A stretch of 64,000 bases of DNA from Macrostomum hystrix (lineage: Eukaryota; Platyhelminthes; Macrostomidae). Positions 34,421 to 47,400 of this stretch are shown one piece after another. Each line of letters starts with the position of its first letter. Within the stretch, counting starts at the first letter, position 1. The notes beneath the pieces were generated by a model that saw only the letters and a program-made list of their open reading frames with translations, ran no database searches and was not told the DNA's origin. The DNA is taken from positions 2,273,501-2,337,500 of the forward strand of contig CATNEN010000041.1 of assembly GCA_950097015.1 (NCBI GenBank), written 5' to 3'. Made by a program: the position numbers and the translations under genes.

Positions 34421-37400
34421 GACTGATCAGGTGGTGAAGAGCTGTGGACACAATGGGGTTGCAAGACTGAGTGATATTTCATTGTAAGCAGTCGGTATGA
34501 TTTGATTGTAGCAACTTAACAACTAGGCACATTAAATAGATGTCCAACAATTCAAATAATATAAATACCAGTCTTGTGAATGCAAAAAATGATCAGAAAA
34601 ACAACAATATAAATTACAAAACAAAAAAGTTTGATCCCTGTTTTGAAATGAAAAATAGCTGCTTGATAAAATGTTAAAAACAAACTTTGGATTTTGTGAA
34701 TAGCTTTTCAAGAATTTTAAAGAGAATTTTAAATGCAATTTAATTTCTATCTGATTAAGAGACTTTTATTAAGTAATCATAGATTAAGACTAAGACTTAA
34801 GTAATAAGGCTCTAGTGAGTAAGGTTGCTCTATCCTAAAGTCTCTATAATTCTTCTAAAGTATAAGTATATAAGCAAAATCGAAAAAAAACATTGAAGTA
34901 GCAAAAAAATCTTTACTTTTTAGAATTTAGGAATAGATGTATCATGGATGATGAGCACATTAGCTATTTGGTGGCATAGCAAAATAAAAAAACGGTTAGG
35001 CCTATATTAATTAGTCAATTAGGCCTAACACAAGACAAAGCAGCTAGCTGGTAAAATTATTTCGTAGCAACACAACTTAAAAAGATAAGATGAAACAATA
35101 GGCTTGTAGTTATGCATCATTTAATGCATCATTGGGGCAGGTGTAATCAATTATTATTATTATATTATCATTTAATAAATGATAGAATAGACAAGACTTC
35201 ATGCTAAAGAAAGTAGAAAGATTATAAATATTAATATTAATCGGCTAGTTCAGCTAGCCAAAAATAGTAGACAAATCAATTTGACTATCATCATAAATGA
35301 TATATAAGTAGCTATTGCCTATGTATTTCGTCCTGTTGTTGGGCCGCGAAACAAAATCTCATTAATGTTTATTGCTATTTTCATCCACCACCTGCACTAA
35401 ATATTTAACTTACGATTTAATAATGATACTGAATTTTAAAGGAATACCATTATACCATATACCAAATTAGAAGTTTAGGTATAACACATAAGTTCTAAAA
35501 ATATTTTACGCTAGGGGGGCCTATAGGAGTATAGATAGGACTAAAAAACTTAACGGCAAGACAGTTGAATATAATATGTCATATGCTATATGCGATAACT
35601 AAAAAATCTATGAAAAATGTAAAACACTTTCATTTATTGATTAATACATGCGCTGATTGATCAAGCGTATCAATTGATAATACTACGAATTAAAAAATAT
35701 ATTTTTTGCTGTAAAAAGTAAAGAACTTATTTAAATTTAATCAGCATATAAATATGGCTCTTAAATTCGTGCAAAACTCTGAAGGTGCCTTTATAAACGA
35801 AACAAATTAAAAAAATATTTTCTTTCTTCAAAACTCTAACATCTGATCAGTCATAGAATTTGCACAGTCTCGAACTTTTTTCTTGAGCTCGTAAAACTTC
35901 AAGTAAAAATTTGAGTTCGAACAGCGAAGCCGGATTGGTTCCTTCCCCCAGACAAGCGGTAGTGTTTGCAGCACTTTGCACTCTCATCTGAGGGTTTGGA
36001 TGAAACAGTAGAGAGATGAGATGCGGGAGAGATGGAACGGGGTAGGATGAGGCACGGGAGAGGTGAGACTCGAGAGAGATGAGACAGGAAGAGAGAGATA
36101 AGACTGGAGAGATGAGACAGAGAGAGAGAAAGTCGAAACGGGAGTGATAAGATACGGAAGAGATAAGACACGGGAAAGGTGAGATGTGTGAAATGTGATA
36201 CGAGAGAGATTATACTCTGGATAGGTGAGATATGATCGAGAGATACAACGGGCCGTCTGTAGCTTCACAGGCCGTATGTGACTTGCGGGCCAGAATCGGC
36301 AAGCCGAGTTCTCTAATCAAAATGCTCAGGATAATTGGGATCGAAATCAAATTTCCACCCCCAACGGACGCCGTCATGTGCGATACCTGAGTATTAGCTA
36401 CGAATTAAGCCATGCAGTCGAATCAATTGGAAAGTGTTTGTATGCGACCGACGCAAAAGTAGCTCAGGTGTGCATGAATTCCGCAGGGGCGGGTGGCGCA
36501 GTGAAAACGGCTTCAGCAGTCATTAGTGCATGTATTGTAACCCAAGCCATGAAACCGCTAGGTGACTCACTTGGGACATCCAGTGCGATAGGGGAAGTCA
36601 CACGGGTTGAGAATCAGATTCCGTGTGGCATCTTGTATCTCAAAGGAATTGTATTGTCAGAAAAGCTCACTCAACAATAACGGGACAACATCGCGGCCAT
36701 CTCATCACTGCATTGTCCGGGCAGACCATAGGGATGCAATAGAGTTTGCTCCTCGCCTAGCGATCCCATGGGCGATAGGAGCTGATGCGATTTCTTCACG
36801 AAATTGCTCGTCCGCATGTCCTTTGTTCTAGTTCGTAGGATTGGTGAGCGATTGCATCAGGGATCTGAGCAGACTGAGCAGACTGAGCAGACGAGTGCCG
36901 GATGAAAAGCCCTCTGCCATTGCTCATATCTGACCTCGTTTGCCATTTCAATTTAACTGAGCATGCAACCCGCCATTGAAACCGAAATTTTGAATGGTAT
37001 GAAATTATTTTACTGTATACATTTGCGCAGCTCCCACCGATATGAGCTGCACTCCACCATCACTCCATATGTGAGGACAAATCAAGGAGGTGGGGCGAGA
37101 GATCTTTTTCTTGACTGGTCGTATTCCCATAGATTAAAAAATGCATGCTATAATGAAGATATGAATATAATGAATTTATACTTTAGCAATAAACTGCCAA
37201 TGGGTGGTGCCTCATGAATTACTCATCCACAGGCAAGAAAAGCGCCATGGGTGGGCTTTTGCGATTTTAAAGTCATTTGTTGCAGCTGCAATTTATGTAC
37301 TGGCAATAGGCTCGCTGCGCTTTCACCGACCCAAACGCTCATCTGGACAGGGGGGCGCAAAAGATGGCTCCTAGATGGCGTCATTTTCGAGCCCGATACC

Positions 37401-37504
37401 GAGCTGTACGTCGCTGCGGGACCGCGTGACCTCCTGCTTCCACGCGGAGCTCGTGACGACAGCTGAGGCCCTGCACTGGGTGCTCTCGGCCCCGACCCCT
37501 GCTG
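34421..37504. other. V-ATPase/globin divergent intergenic, part 1
   Basis: 34421-35900 is AT-rich; it must hold the V-ATPase promoter, and an acceptor-like ccattgtgtccacag stands 19 nt before the ATG in the minus sense. 35995-36245 is a degenerate purine-rich repeat (gagagatgagacaggaagag type). 36490-36640 has a tRNA-like start (gggcgggtggcgcagtg) that may be a decayed SINE. No gene recognised. Confidence 0.45.
35995..36245. repeat. Degenerate GA-rich repeat, inverted relative of the 15-bp satellite
   Basis: Irregular units such as gagagatgagacaggaagag resemble the reverse complement of the 43220-46524 monomer (cagggatagatgaga). Confidence 0.6.
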
Positions 37505-38495
37505 CGCTCTTGGAGGTTGATCCACTGTCATCGAGGTTGAACCAAGGTCTTCGAGGTTGAACCAAGGTTTTCGAGGTTGATCCCCTGTCATCGAGGTTGA
37601 ACCAAGTTCTTCGAGGTTGAACCACGGTCTCGGAGGTTGGACCACGGTCATCGAGGTTGAACCAGGGCCTTAAAGGTTGAACCACGGTCATCGAGGTTAA
37701 ACCACGGTCTCGGAGGTTGGACCACGGTCATCGAGGTTGAACCAGGGCCTTAAAGGTTGAACCACGGTCATCGAGGTTAAACCACGGTCTCGGAGGTTGG
37801 ACCACGGTCTCGGAGGTTGGACCACGGTCATAGAGGTTAAACCACGGTCATCGAGGTTGAAACAGGGCCTTAAAGGTAGAACCACGGTCTTGGAAGCTGA
37901 ACCACGGTCATCGAGGTTGAACCACGGTCTTGGAGGTTGAACCACGGTCATCGAGGTTGAACCACGGTCATCGAGGTTGAACCACGGTCATCGAGGTTGA
38001 ACCACGGTCATCGAGGTTGAACCACGGTCATCGAGGTTGAATCACGGTCATCGAGGTTGAACCACGGTCATCGAGGTTGAACCACGGTCTTGGAGGTTGA
38101 ACCACGGTCATCGAGGTTGAACCACGGTCATCGAGGTTGAACCAGGGCCTTAAAGGTTGAACCACGGTCATCGAGGTTAAACCACGGTCTCGGAGGTTGG
38201 ACCACGGTCTCGGAGGTTGGACCACGGTCATCGAGGTAGAACCACGGTCATCGAGGTTGAACCACGGTCATCGAGGTTAAACCACGGTCTTGGAGGTTGA
38301 ACCACGGTCATCGAGGTTGAACCACGGTCATCGAGGTTGAACCACGGTCATCGAGGTTGAACCACGGTCATCGAGGTTGAACCACGGTCATCGAGGTTGA
38401 ACCACGGTCATCGAGGTTGAACCACGGTCATCGAGGTTGAACCACGGTCATCGAGGTTGAACCACGGTCATCGAGGTTGAACCACGGTCATCGAT
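37505..38495. repeat. 20-bp tandem array, about 49 copies
   Basis: Units of exactly 20 bp (gaggttgaaccacggtcatc), cleanest at 37930-38050 and 38290-38490. Elsewhere variants (accagggccttaaag, accacggtctcgg) alternate. Intergenic between the divergent V-ATPase and globin genes. Confidence 0.97.
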
Positions 38496-41387
38496 GGTTC
38501 ACGATCACTGAAACGGACTTTGCCTGGATTTCGACTCGATGACTTTGAGGGCATATGTGCTCATTTTCAGTATTCAGGCTTATCTTAACAACTGGCAATG
38601 GACGCTTTTCAGCTGTGAGAAAATTTTTGTTTATATCAACGCTTATCAGCGTCTATAAACGTTTATGCTTTTTCTACCGTTTATGAATTACCAATATGAT
38701 TCATTTTGATACATCCGATTCGCTAAATAAAAAAATCAGCACCTTCAAAGTGTGCGCAAAATAGTAAAAAGAACAATGACAATGTAAATACTCTTATGCT
38801 AATCTTGTTAGATAATATCAACACACAGCAGCACACTGTGGCTTAGATTTTTTTGAAGGTCAGTAGGATTTTTACCGAGCAACTTGCTCTCCCAGTTGTG
38901 GAGTCATCTTGTGACAAAAACGAAATAAAATACCGGGTTACGGGCAGTGAACAGGAAAATGGAGCGGCCTTAGCTTGCTATATTAGGAAAATGTTACATT
39001 CGGAAATCCGTCTCGATCGGCACTAATCTGCGTCCTAGGCCGAGAGCGCTGGCTAAGCAGCCGTGAAGCAGATCAGAAAACTGAGCTGTCCAGTCTCGAG
39101 TTTGCGGAGGCGGTGGCGCCGGAGAAATAATTGAAGCCGACTGCTCCAAGCTGTGGGCGGAGTCGTAAGAATTCTGTCCTTTGTCTGTGCTGTCCGCTGC
39201 CATCCATCAGCTGGCAAACGACAAACCCGCCTTGCTTATTATGCCTCGGAGCAATTCAGAAGATGCGAGAAGATGCCGATACGATGGCCAGTTCGGCACC
39301 TGCCCTTGACTTCGCTGGCGCTGAAAATTATCGGCTTGGGTCGCTAAGGGACTCCGTCGGGCGCTTGAGCAATAGCCTCAGCTAAACTGCTCCAGTTTGG
39401 CAGCGCTAGAGCTTGAGTACTGTCGGTAATTTCTCAATTTAGAGGCCTTGAAAACGGTATAGAATTGTTGCAATCACTTTAATTAGTGCTCCAGCCGGGA
39501 AGCCGCGCAGCAGGCTTTTGTCAGCCGCTCTCGGGCAGGCGTATCAGCTGCATCATGCATGCATAAGTCTGCTCAACAAATGCTGAGAATTGTTAATCAG
39601 TGGTAAAAATTCATTTGTGTCCAGTAGGGCAAGCCGAGTTGTTACCTGAAGCTAACGTTAATTAAGCTGTCGCTTCTGTGCAGTCGCTGTGAAAATTAAT
39701 GCCCTAAAAGCCCGAGCCCCACCTTGACCACACCACGCTAGGCTGATTGCGAACAAAGACCTGCCGATACCGGAGCTCAATCCGAGCGTCTGCCGAAACT
39801 CAGCTAGGACAATTTTACGTAACGGCGACCGCACCGACCATTGCTTTGCGCCCGTGGGGACGGACAGACAGAAGGGGGCCTTAGAAACCTCCTCAGATTT
39901 CACATCTCACCTGAGAAAGAAATGTGCGCATGGATTAAGCGCGGAAATGGGATAAAGGCAGTAGCCTCAGCCTCAACCTATTTTCCAGTATTCTTCCGCA
40001 TTCTCTGCAGAGCTTAGGCGCCCTACCGCCCCACGCGCAAACTTAATTTCACTGGCATTCTCTGAAGCTCAGGGTCCAAGAGCAAACTGCTATAATTTTT
40101 CTTGCCATTCCTCAACTCACTCCTGGGCCATGCACGCACTGCATCCAACACCCCGACGGCGCTTCGACTTGAGTCCTGTACTTCTTCCCAAGAATTCCCT
40201 GCCTGTCCTCTACTGTACCCAGCAGACTTCTCTGTCGTCAGCGCATCCCACCAGGGACCATCCAGCCTTCCCTGTCACTCCACCGACTTCCTCTCCTGCC
40301 CCCCAGCCATCAGTCATTATCAGGACTTTGGTCACGATGCAGCCGAATGTCGGTTTTTCCGTTGCTGGCCAGCAGCGCCGCAAACCTGGAACAGAAATTT
40401 TCTGCATTCATTTTCCGGTTTGACTGGACAATAAAACAGGCTGGGGCGAATCGGTTAACTACATGCCGCCTCGCTGGCCCAATCGATTATAAATTGTGCT
40501 TTTTCATGGCCGACCGCCTACCCCAGCACTCACGCGAATTCGACGCTGGGAGCCGCGCCAGGCCTGCTCAGCTGCCAGGAGAATCGATGGCTGCTCACTG
40601 CTTGATTGAGCAGTTCGGAGAGGAGCAACTGCCGACTCCCAGGCCGATTTGCTGCAAATAGGAGCTCGGATTAATTATGGCCTCCCAACTGCTCAGGGCG
40701 GGAAATAATCAGCCCGCAAACACGGCCGGGGATTCGACTGACCTTGTCTGACGAGAAGCAATTGGAGTTGGAGAACCACTTCAACTATTTAAGAGTTCAG
40801 AGGAAGCAAAACAATACATTTTAAGGAAATAATCTGGTTGTTGCAGCCTCTTCAAAACAGGAAACGTAGTGTAGAGTGAATGGAGTATACACAGACTTGC
40901 CTTGCAAGTTAAATGACCATCTCCTGCTTGTCCTCGCACAGGAAAGGCTAGAGCTCAAAATCTGTTGCCGTGTTAATCCCAGTTGGCCAGATTTACCCAA
41001 CAAAAGCTTTCCCAACTCAGTTCCGCAGCTCCTCAAGGCAGCAACCCCACCCACAACTGGAGAGATACATGTAGTAGGGAATGGAGGCGGATGAGACAGG
41101 AAGATAAAACAGGACATGAGGAGGCCAATTTTTAGGTTGCGTTGTTGCTTGCAAGCTCTGCCCAACCCGCTGAGTGAGTGGAATCCAATTGAAACTCGCC
41201 TCCAGTGCCAGAGCTGCCTCCGCAGGCTGAGGGGAGGCGGCCAATCACAGCGGACCGTGAGAGGCTTCACAGCTGAGGTGGCGCCTGGCCAGGCATTGGT
41301 GGGGCCGGCTGCAATATCAGGCCACGCCTCCGCCTCTTCGCCTGCGTCCCCCGTCCCACTTGGTCGGCCTGCGTCAAACTTTGGCTG
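38496..41387. other. V-ATPase/globin intergenic, part 2
   Basis: About 2.9 kb upstream of the globin gene. Open frames are short and match no family I know. Presumably contains the globin promoter; no specific element identified. Confidence 0.4.
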
Positions 41388-41467
41388 GCAACAGCAAGGG
41401 AAATCGGAGGCTTGGCAACAGCAAGGGAAATCGGAGGCTTGGCAACAGCAAGGGAAATCGGAGACTG
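41388..41467. repeat. 27-bp triplicate just upstream of the globin ATG
   Basis: Three consecutive 27-bp units (ggcaacagcaagggaaatcg core), the last ending about 9 nt before ATG 41476. The frame is open through them into the globin, so an upstream start cannot be excluded, but an N-terminal MGC favours the ATG at 41476. Confidence 0.85.
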
Positions 41468-41475
41468 GAGAGAGC

Positions 41476-44400
41476 ATGGGCTGCACCCAGTTCAAGGGCC
41501 GCTTGGGCTCCGTTCGCTTCGCTGACAAGAGACAGCCGAGGTACGCAGCAGATGCTAGCGGCTGCCCAGCAGACCAGCAGCAGCAGCAGCAGCAGCCAGC
41601 AGAGGGTGACAAACAGATCGACCCCAAGCTGGGTCTCACCGAGCGGGAGGTCTACAAGCTGAAGACATCCTGGAGGGCCGTCCATCGAAAAGTGTCCGAC
41701 ACTGGCGTCGAAATGTTCATCAGGTGCGCAAAATACCAAGATGACTACCTCACCCTACCCGAGTCTCACCCTACCCGAGTCTCACCCTACCCGAGTCTCA
41801 CCCTACCCGAGTCTCACCCTACCCGAGTCTCACCCTACCCGAGTCTCACCCTACCCGAGTCTCACCCTACCCGAGTCTCACCCTACCCGAGTCTCACCCT
41901 ACCCGGGTCTCACCCTACCCGAGTCTCAACCTACCCGAGTCTCACCCTACCCGAGTCTCACCCTACCCGAGTCTCACCCTACCCGAGTCTCAACCTACCC
42001 TAGTCTCACCCTACCCGAGTCTCACCCTACCCGAGTCTCACCCTACCCGAGTCTCACCCTACCCGGGTCTCACCCTACCCGAGTCTCAACCTACCCGAGT
42101 CTCACCCTACCCGGGTCTCACCCTACCCGAGTCTCACCCTACCCGAGTCTCACCCTACACGAGTCTCAACCTATCCGAGTCTCACTCTACCCCAATCTCA
42201 CTCCATCCAGAGCCCCATTCTACCCCAATCTCACTCCATCCAGAGCCCCACTCTACCCCAATCTCACTCCATCCAGAGCCCCATTCTACCCCAATCTCAC
42301 TCCATCCAGAGCCCCATTCTACCCCAATCTCACTCCATCCAGAGCCCCACTCCCATCCCATTCGTTTGATCCGCGGTCCCCAGCACATCTGACCCGCAAT
42401 GCTCATCAACTTAATCCCCAAAAGCCAAAATGCAAAGCCTGTCTTTTGAGGATATTATCCCCGAGTTGGCGGTGGCGGTGGCGGTGGGCGAGGGGGCAGG
42501 GCGCTTTGCCTTCAAAGGCACGCCGAATCACTGGGCTGAATTCGCAGTCCCACGAGATTCGGTGGAAACTTCAGTCTTCTTCTCTCATTCTCCGAAGTCC
42601 CGCTGGGAGCTCCCTTCGAGATGATCCCCAGTCGCAGAGTGGCGGCGCAGCGATGCGCTGTGCCAGGCAGTCCCGGCTTCACCCTGGAATAATATACATT
42701 TTCCCACTGGGTCGAAACGGCCTGCAGTGCAGCGGGAGAAGCTGCAACTCACAAACAGCTCAGAGAGTGCTCACACTGCCAGCTGAGCACACTTCACTTA
42801 AGTTGAGTGACTGGCGCGCCAATGTACAGGACTGGTGGTTGAAAAAAACTGCAAATGGAATTCAGAAGCAGCCAGAAGAAGCAGTCCTTGCCGGCAGCTG
42901 GCCACCCGCTCTGCTATTCACTGCCGTGTTGGACATCTCCCATTGTGGCATGAATGAGGGAATGAGCACTGATTCAGCCGCACCCAATATCCCCTGCATT
43001 TCCTTTCTGACTCCCCTTTCCTAACCTCCCCCAGCCTCAGTTTTCACACTCTCTCCTCTTCAGCTGCTCCCGCTTCCTATTTGCCGCCTGCCACTTCATC
43101 TCTCAGGTCTCTCATCTCTCCTGAGATGTTCATCCGCGTGAGCAGACTCTCCCGTCCCGTTACTTTCCGATTTGTATCTCTCTCCTTTAACTCGTCACTC
43201 TCCTAACTTATCCCATCACCCGTCTCTCTCACTGTCTCATCTCTCCCCTGTCTCACCTCTCCCTGTCTCATCTCTCCCCTGTCTCATCTCTCCCATGTCT
43301 CATCTATCCCCTGTCTTATCTATCCCTGTCTCATCTCTCCCTGTTTCATCTATCCCCTGTCTCATCTATCCCCTGTCTCATCTATCCCCTGTCTCATCTA
43401 TCCCTGTCTCATCTATCCCCTGTCTTATCTATCCCTGTCTCATCTCTCCCTGTTTCATCTATCCCCTGTCTCATCTATCCCCTGTCTCATCTATCCCCTG
43501 TCTCATCTCTCCCCTGTCTCATCTATCCCCTGTCTTATCTCTCCCCTGTCTTATCTATCCCTGTCTCATCTCTCCCTGTCTCATCTCTCCCATGTCTCAT
43601 CTATCCCCTGTCTCATCTATCCCTGTCTCATCTCTCCCTGTCTCATCTATCCCCTGTGTCATCTATCCCTGTCTCATCTCTCCCTGTCTCATCTATCCCC
43701 TGTCTCATCTATCCCTGTCTCATCTATCCCTGTCTCATCTATCCCTGTCTCATCTATCCCTGTCTCATCTATCCCTGTCTCATCTATCCCTGTCTCATCT
43801 ATCCCTGTCTCATCTATCCCTGTCTCATCTATCCCTGTCTCATCTATCCCTGTCTCATCTATCCCTGTCTCATCTATCCCTGTCTCATCTCTCCCTGTCT
43901 CATCTATCCCCTGTCTCATCTATCCCCTGTCTCATCTATCCCCTGTCTCATCTATCCCTGTCTCATCTATCCCTGTCTCATCTATCCCTGTCTCATCTAT
44001 CCCTGTCTCATCTATCCCTGTCTCATCTCTCCCTGTCTCATCTATCCCCTGTCTCATCTATCCCCTGTCTCATCTATCCCCTGTCTCATCTATCCCTGTC
44101 TCATCTCTCCCTGTCTCATCTATCCCTGTCTCATCTATCCCTGTCTCATCTCTCCCTGTCTCATCTATCCCCTGTCTCATCTATCCCCTGTGTCATCTAT
44201 CCCTGTCTCATCTCTCCCTGTCTCATCTATCCCCTGTCTCATCTATCCCTGTCTCATCTATCCCTGTCTCATCTATCCCTGTCTCATCTATCCCTGTCTC
44301 ATCTATCCCTGTCTCATCTATCCCTGTCTCATCTATCCCTGTCTCATCTATCCCTGTCTCATCTATCCCTGTCTCATCTATCCCTGTCTCATCTATCCCT

Positions 44401-47400
44401 GTCTCATCTCTCCCTGTCTCATCTATCCCCTGTCTCATCTATCCCCTGTCTCATCTATCCCCTGTCTCATCTATCCCTGTCTCATCTATCCCCTGTCTCA
44501 TCTATCCCTGTCTCATCTATCCCTGTCTCATCTATCCCTGTCTCATCTCTCCCTGTCTCATCTATCCCCTGTCTCATCTATCCCGTCTCATCTATCCCCT
44601 GTCTCATCTATCCCTGTCTCATCTATCCCTGTCTCATCTATCCCTGTCTCATCTATCCCTGACTCATCTATCCCTGTCTCATCTCTCCCTGTCTCATCTA
44701 TCCCCTGTCTCATCTATCCCTGTCTCATCTATCCCTGTCTCATCTATCCCTGTCTCATCTATCCCTGTCTCATCTATCCCTGTCTCATCTCTCCCTGTCT
44801 CATCTATCCCCTGTCTCATCTATCCCCTGTCTCATCTATCCCCTGTCTCATCTATCCCTGTCTCATCTATCCCTGTCTCATCTATCCCTGTCTCATCTAT
44901 CCCTGTCTCATCTCTCCCTGTCTCATCTATCCCTGTCTCATCTCTCCCTGTCTCATCTATCCCCTGTCTCATCTAACCCCTGTGTCATCTATCCCTGTCT
45001 CATCTCTCCCTGTCTCATCTATCCCCTGTCTCATCTATCCCTGTCTCATCTATCCCTGTCTCATCTATCCCTGTCTCATCTATCCCTGTCTCATCTATCC
45101 CTGTCTCATCTATCCCTGTCTCATCTATCCCTGTCTCATCTCTCCCTGTCTCATCTATCCCTGTCTCATCTATCCCTGTCTCATCTATCCCTGTCTCATC
45201 TATCCCTGTCTCATCTGTCCCTGTCTCATCTATCCCCTGTCTCATCTATCCCCTGTCTCATCTATCCCCTGTCTCATCTATCCCTGTCTCATCTATCCCT
45301 GTCTCATCTATCCCTGTCTCATCTATCCCTGTCTCATCTATCCCTGTCTCATCTCTCCCTGTCTCATCTATCCCCTGTCTCATCTATCCCCTGTCTCATC
45401 TATCCCCTGTCTCATCTATCCCTGTCTCAACTCTCCCTGTCTCATCTATCCCTGTCTCATCTATCCCTGTCTCATCTCTCCCTGTCTCATCTATCCCCTG
45501 TCTCATCTATCCCCTGTGTCATCTATCCCTGTCTCATCTCTCCCTGTCTCATCTATCCCCTGTCTCATCTATCCCTGTCTCATCTATCCCTGTCTCATCT
45601 ATCCCTGTCTCATCTATCCCTGTCTCATCTATCCCTGTCTCATCTATCCCTGTCTCATCTATCCCTGTCTCATCTATCCCTGTCTCATCTATCCCTGTCT
45701 CATCTATCCCTGTCTCATCTATCCCTGTCTCATCTCTCCCTGTCTCATCTATCCCCTGTCTCATCTATCCCCTGTCTCATCTATCCCCTGTCTCATCTAT
45801 CCCTGTCTCATCTATCCCTGTCTCATCTATCCCTGTCTCATCTATCCCTGTCTCATCTATCCCTGTCTCATCTCTCCCTGTCTCATCTATCCCCTGTCTC
45901 ATCTATCCCCTGTCTCATCTATCCCCTGTCTCATCTATCCCTGTCTCATCTCTCCCTGTCTCATCTATCCCGTGTCTCATCTATCCCTGTCTCATCTCTC
46001 CCTGTCTTATCTATCCCCTGTCTCATCTATCCCCTGTGTCATCTATCCCTGTCTCATCTCTCCCTGTCTCATCTATCCCCTGTCTCATCTATCCCCTGTC
46101 TCATCTATCCCCTGTCTCATCTATCCCCTGTCTCATCTATCCCTGTCTCATCTATCCCTGTCTCATCTATCCCCTGTCTCATCTATCCCCTGTGTCATCT
46201 ATCCCTGTCTCATCTATCCCTGTCTCATCTATCCCTGTCTCATCTCTCCCTGTCTCATCTATCCCCTGTCTCATCTATCCCCTGTCTCATCTATCCCCTG
46301 TCTCATCTATCCCTGTCTCATCTATCCCTGTCTCATCTATCCCTGTCTCATCTATCCCTGTCTCATCTATCCCTGTCTCATCTCTCCCTGTCTCATCTAT
46401 CCCCTGTCTCATCTATCCCCTGTCTCATCTATCCCCTGTCTCATCTATCCCCTGTCTCATCTATCCCTGTCTCATCTATCCCTGTCTCATCTATCCCTGT
46501 CTCATCTATCCCTGTCTTATCTATCACGGACCCTACTGGATCTTAAATGCCTGTACTTTTTCTGAATGGTACCAGCTCCGTTCTCCCCGAATTCGGGTTG
46601 GTTTCAAGAGTTCTCAAGAAGAAATGAAACGAGTCAAGTGTTGAGTGACATCCCATCAGTTCTTGAGGCGTCCATCTTCTAAAAGTACAATAAGAGAAGA
46701 CATGGTCGACCTCTAATAATGAGGATGCGCCTTCAAGTAGGTAGAAGAGAACTGGAAGTCCCTGAGACCTCAGCAGGGATGTTGAGAGCCCGTGGAAGCC
46801 GTGACTCATTAGTGAGCTGCTTGCTAGTGAGCTGTCATGATTTCATGCTCAAACATTTACAGCCACAGCAAGCCCACCTGCTTCTGAGTAGTAGCGGAAT
46901 GATAATTAATCTCAGTGTTGAGCTCTCCCAATTAAACTCTGCGCCAGAGCAGAAGAAGGCTAAAACTAGTGGAGGGATGAAAAATATGCCAAACAGGCCG
47001 GAGTCAGAAATGCAGCACCAACTGCTGCCCAGGCCTGATAAATTTACTTACTCAGAGCCCTTGTAGCCACACGCAAGCATTAAAAATGAATTGCAGTGCG
47101 GGCTGCGTGTTGACAATCTCTTATCTGCACAGCCACCTCTTCGTCAAAGTTCCTCGTGACTAGCTGGCCTGTCAGCGGATGTTGCCTGCGGTCTGGGGTG
47201 GGCGGCCAGGTGGTTGGGGCCAAAGAGGCGGCGCGTCTCGGCCGCAGTCGAATCTGCGGGGCCTGAGGGACGCAGGGAAAGTACAAATTTTGAAGTCGGT
47301 CTCCCTTCCCCCGCCGACCGTGTGCCAGTTCTGCATGATTGCAGCTGGGCTCGCTTTCATTATCCAAATAAGGAAATCGAAGCGGACGGGCTGCAGGCCC

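Noticed and set aside
36490-36680. Gene or SINE with a tRNA-like start (gggcgggtggcgcagtg)
   Set aside because: The B box is poor and similarity to the SINE family at 12.2-17.4 kb is weak; mentioned only as a possibility.
43656-46565. Open frame of 969 codons (SHLSLSHLSPVSSIP type)
   Set aside because: It is a 15-bp satellite read in frame, inside a globin intron, with no start context, domains or codon variation.
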